The translations under genes and the position numbers were made by a program. This document shows positions 6,187-7,306 of a stretch of 7,306 nt of DNA, piece by piece. This stretch comes from an uncultured Tolumonas sp. (lineage in GTDB: Bacteria; Pseudomonadota; Gammaproteobacteria; Enterobacterales; Aeromonadaceae), in assembly GCA_903931645.1 (NCBI GenBank), contig CAIZDF010000475.1, forward strand, positions 1 through 7,306. The letters run 5' to 3'. Under the pieces are notes generated by a model. The model was not told where the DNA came from. It made no database searches and worked only from the letters and a program-made list of their open reading frames with translations. Position 1 is the first letter of the stretch. Every line of letters starts with the position of its first letter.

Positions 6187-7027
6187 AGTAACCAAACCAA
6201 TCACATTGCCAACCGCCCCACCTGTCATTCAACAACTATCATGGTGGGAACGTCTGCTAAACCAAGGCGCTGTGCGTAAATCTATCGTTATTCTGGTGCT
6301 TGCTACCATTTGGCAGATCTATGGTGCACAACTGGATAATGAATTGCTGTTTCCAACCCTAGAGCAAACCGTGCATTCATTGTGGGAAGGGCTCATTTCC
6401 GGCGTATTGCCAGAGCGGATCTGGAACAGTGTCAGCGTGTTGCTGACTGGCTATGCGGTAGGGATTGCAATTGCTAGCGTGATCACTGCGTTTGCTGTTA
6501 CCACGCGCTGGGGTAACGATGTCTTAGAAACACTGACCGCGATGCTAAATCCACTCCCTGCCATTGCACTATTGCCGTTGTCACTACTTTGGTTTGGCTT
6601 GGGCGAAGGCAGCATTATTTTTGTGCTAACCCACTCGGTGATCTGGCCGGTGGCACTCAATACGCAATCGGGGTTTCGATCGGTGTCTAACACATTGCAA
6701 ATGGTTGGCCGTAATTATGGTCTGACCGGCGTAAAACTGGTGCTGCGAATTCTAATTCCGGCTGCACTGCCGAGCATTATCTCTGGCCTTAAAATTGGTT
6801 GGGCGTTTGCATGGCGCACACTGATTGCTGCCGAGTTAGTGTTTGGGGTGAGCTCAGGTTCCGGCGGTTTGGGCTTGTTTATCTATGAAAATAAAAATCA
6901 GCTGGAGATCCCGAATGTATTTGCTGGGCTGTTAGCAGTGATTTTGATTGGTTTGCTGGTGGAAAATCTGATTTTCCGCACACTGGAAAATGTCACCGTT
7001 CGGCGCTGGGGCATGCAGTCGCATTGA
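6179..7027 (+). CDS. NitT/TauT-type ABC importer permease (SsuC/TauC-like)
   Basis: This 282-aa inner-membrane permease would form the homodimeric channel of the sulfonate-type importer. After a hydrophilic N-terminal tail of about 30 residues, hydrophobic segments lie near 33-50, 86-107, 121-140, 144-161, 196-222 and 245-266. LNPLPAIALLPLSLLWFGLGE (123-143) and the ATPase-docking loop (about 176-200, with GRNYGLTG and RILIPAALPSI) match SsuC/TauC permeases, and GGLGLFI (229-235) is another family mark. GGAG lies 7 nt before the ATG, and the gene overlaps the ATPase gene by 8 nt. This is the last gene of the rightward unit. No convincing terminator follows before the opposing HD-GYP gene. Confidence 0.9.
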   Translation: MAEVTKPITLPTAPPVIQQLSWWERLLNQGAVRKSIVILVLATIWQIYGAQLDNELLFPTLEQTVHSLWEGLISGVLPERIWNSVSVLLTGYAVGIAIASVITAFAVTTRWGNDVLETLTAMLNPLPAIALLPLSLLWFGLGEGSIIFVLTHSVIWPVALNTQSGFRSVSNTLQMVGRNYGLTGVKLVLRILIPAALPSIISGLKIGWAFAWRTLIAAELVFGVSSGSGGLGLFIYENKNQLEIPNVFAGLLAVILIGLLVENLIFRTLENVTVRRWGMQSH

Positions 7028-7033
7028 TATGAA

Positions 7034-7306
7034 TTACAGCTCATAATTTTTATCTAAAAATAATAAAAGGCATGCTTTGACTACATCAAGGTCTAAATAT
7101 ATTCCTTTCTGACGGGATATTTCCTGTAACGCCGGAAATATCCCAAACCCTGCTCGATAAGGCCGATGGGAAGCCATTGCTTCAACAATATCGGCTACAG
7201 TAAGAATGCGAGCTTCAAGTAAAATTTCATCACCTTTTAAACCTCTTGGGTATCCCGAGCCATCCAGCTTTTCATGATGCTGATAGACTATTTCAGCGAC
7301 TGGCCA
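7034..7306 (-). CDS. HD-GYP domain protein (cyclic-di-GMP phosphodiesterase family), C-terminal fragment
   Basis: The minus strand is open from the right window edge to a TAA at 7036-7034, giving 90 residues. They contain HHEKLDGSGYP (10-20), which is the GYP part of the HD-GYP signature, followed by RILTVADIVEAM (33-44) and ASHRPYR (45-51). These are hallmarks of the HD-GYP hydrolase core, whose metal-site histidines include the HH pair seen here. The domain usually breaks down cyclic-di-GMP to control motility or biofilm. The HD motif itself and any N-terminal sensor or response-regulator domain lie outside the window, so the signal sensed is unknown. The stop codon is only 6 nt from that of the converging permease gene, so the gene is probably unrelated to the transport cluster. 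Confidence 0.88.
   Translation of the reverse strand, partial: WPVAEIVYQHHEKLDGSGYPRGLKGDEILLEARILTVADIVEAMASHRPYRAGFGIFPALQEISRQKGIYLDLDVVKACLLLFLDKNYEL
7114..7144. repeat. Perfect 11-bp inverted repeat inside the HD-GYP gene
   Basis: GGGATATTTCC (7114-7124) and GGAAATATCCC (7134-7144) are exact reverse complements around a 9-nt spacer. It lies within the HD-GYP coding region, about 90-120 nt beyond the end of the rightward operon. There is no T-run on either side, so it is not a canonical terminator. It could nonetheless define the 3' end of the rightward transcript, or be chance within coding sequence. Confidence 0.6.

Noticed and set aside
7032..7048. AATTA / TAATT dyad with a following T-stretch as terminator of the permease gene
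   Set aside because: Only five A-T pairs around a 7-nt loop, too weak to call a Rho-independent terminator.

Overview
The window is bacterial and reads like a piece of a Gram-negative, most likely gammaproteobacterial, chromosome. Both substrate-binding proteins carry Sec signal peptides for a periplasm, the genes are packed into short-spaced operons with AGGA/GGAG ribosome binding sites, and base composition is moderate with AT-rich intergenic DNA. Genus cannot be fixed from sequence alone; an Aeromonadales- or Vibrio-like relative is only a guess. Every gene here is metabolic, transport or signalling. I see no tRNA, rRNA, CRISPR array, insertion sequence or phage gene.

Left part (1-2506, minus strand): a polar amino-acid ABC importer operon, read right to left. 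It encodes a periplasmic binding protein (2506-1697), an ATPase (1584-832), a first permease (835-92) and the first 33 codons of a second permease (99-1, cut by the window edge). The last three cistrons overlap at their stop/start codons. A 13-bp RNA hairpin sits between the binding-protein and ATPase genes.

Middle (2507-2773): a 267-bp divergent control region. It holds a 24-bp near-perfect dyad overlapping the predicted -35 of the amino-acid importer promoter, and a 14- to 16-bp LacI-type dyad between the predicted promoter and the start of the rightward operon.

Right part (2774-7027, plus strand): a five-gene unit. Its first two genes are a split UxaA-family lyase that best fits (2R)-3-sulfolactate sulfo-lyase, SuyA (93 aa) and SuyB (388 aa), which converts sulfolactate to pyruvate and sulfite. 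Three genes for a NitT/TauT (sulfonate-type) ABC importer follow: binding protein, ATPase and permease. The simplest reading is a module that imports an organosulfonate and desulfonates it. Hairpins occupy both gaps of 70 nt or more inside this unit (4216-4273 and 5340-5372).

Far right (7034-7306, minus strand): the C-terminal 90 codons of an HD-GYP protein (cyclic-di-GMP phosphodiesterase family), converging on the permease gene with only 6 nt between the two stop codons.

Working hypothesis: the lyase and the TauT-type importer form a sulfolactate (or related sulfonate) catabolic unit. The divergent amino-acid importer could bring in L-cysteate, a sulfonated aspartate analogue that other bacteria convert to sulfolactate. 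The transaminase, dehydrogenases, sulfite exporter and regulator needed for a full pathway are not in this window.
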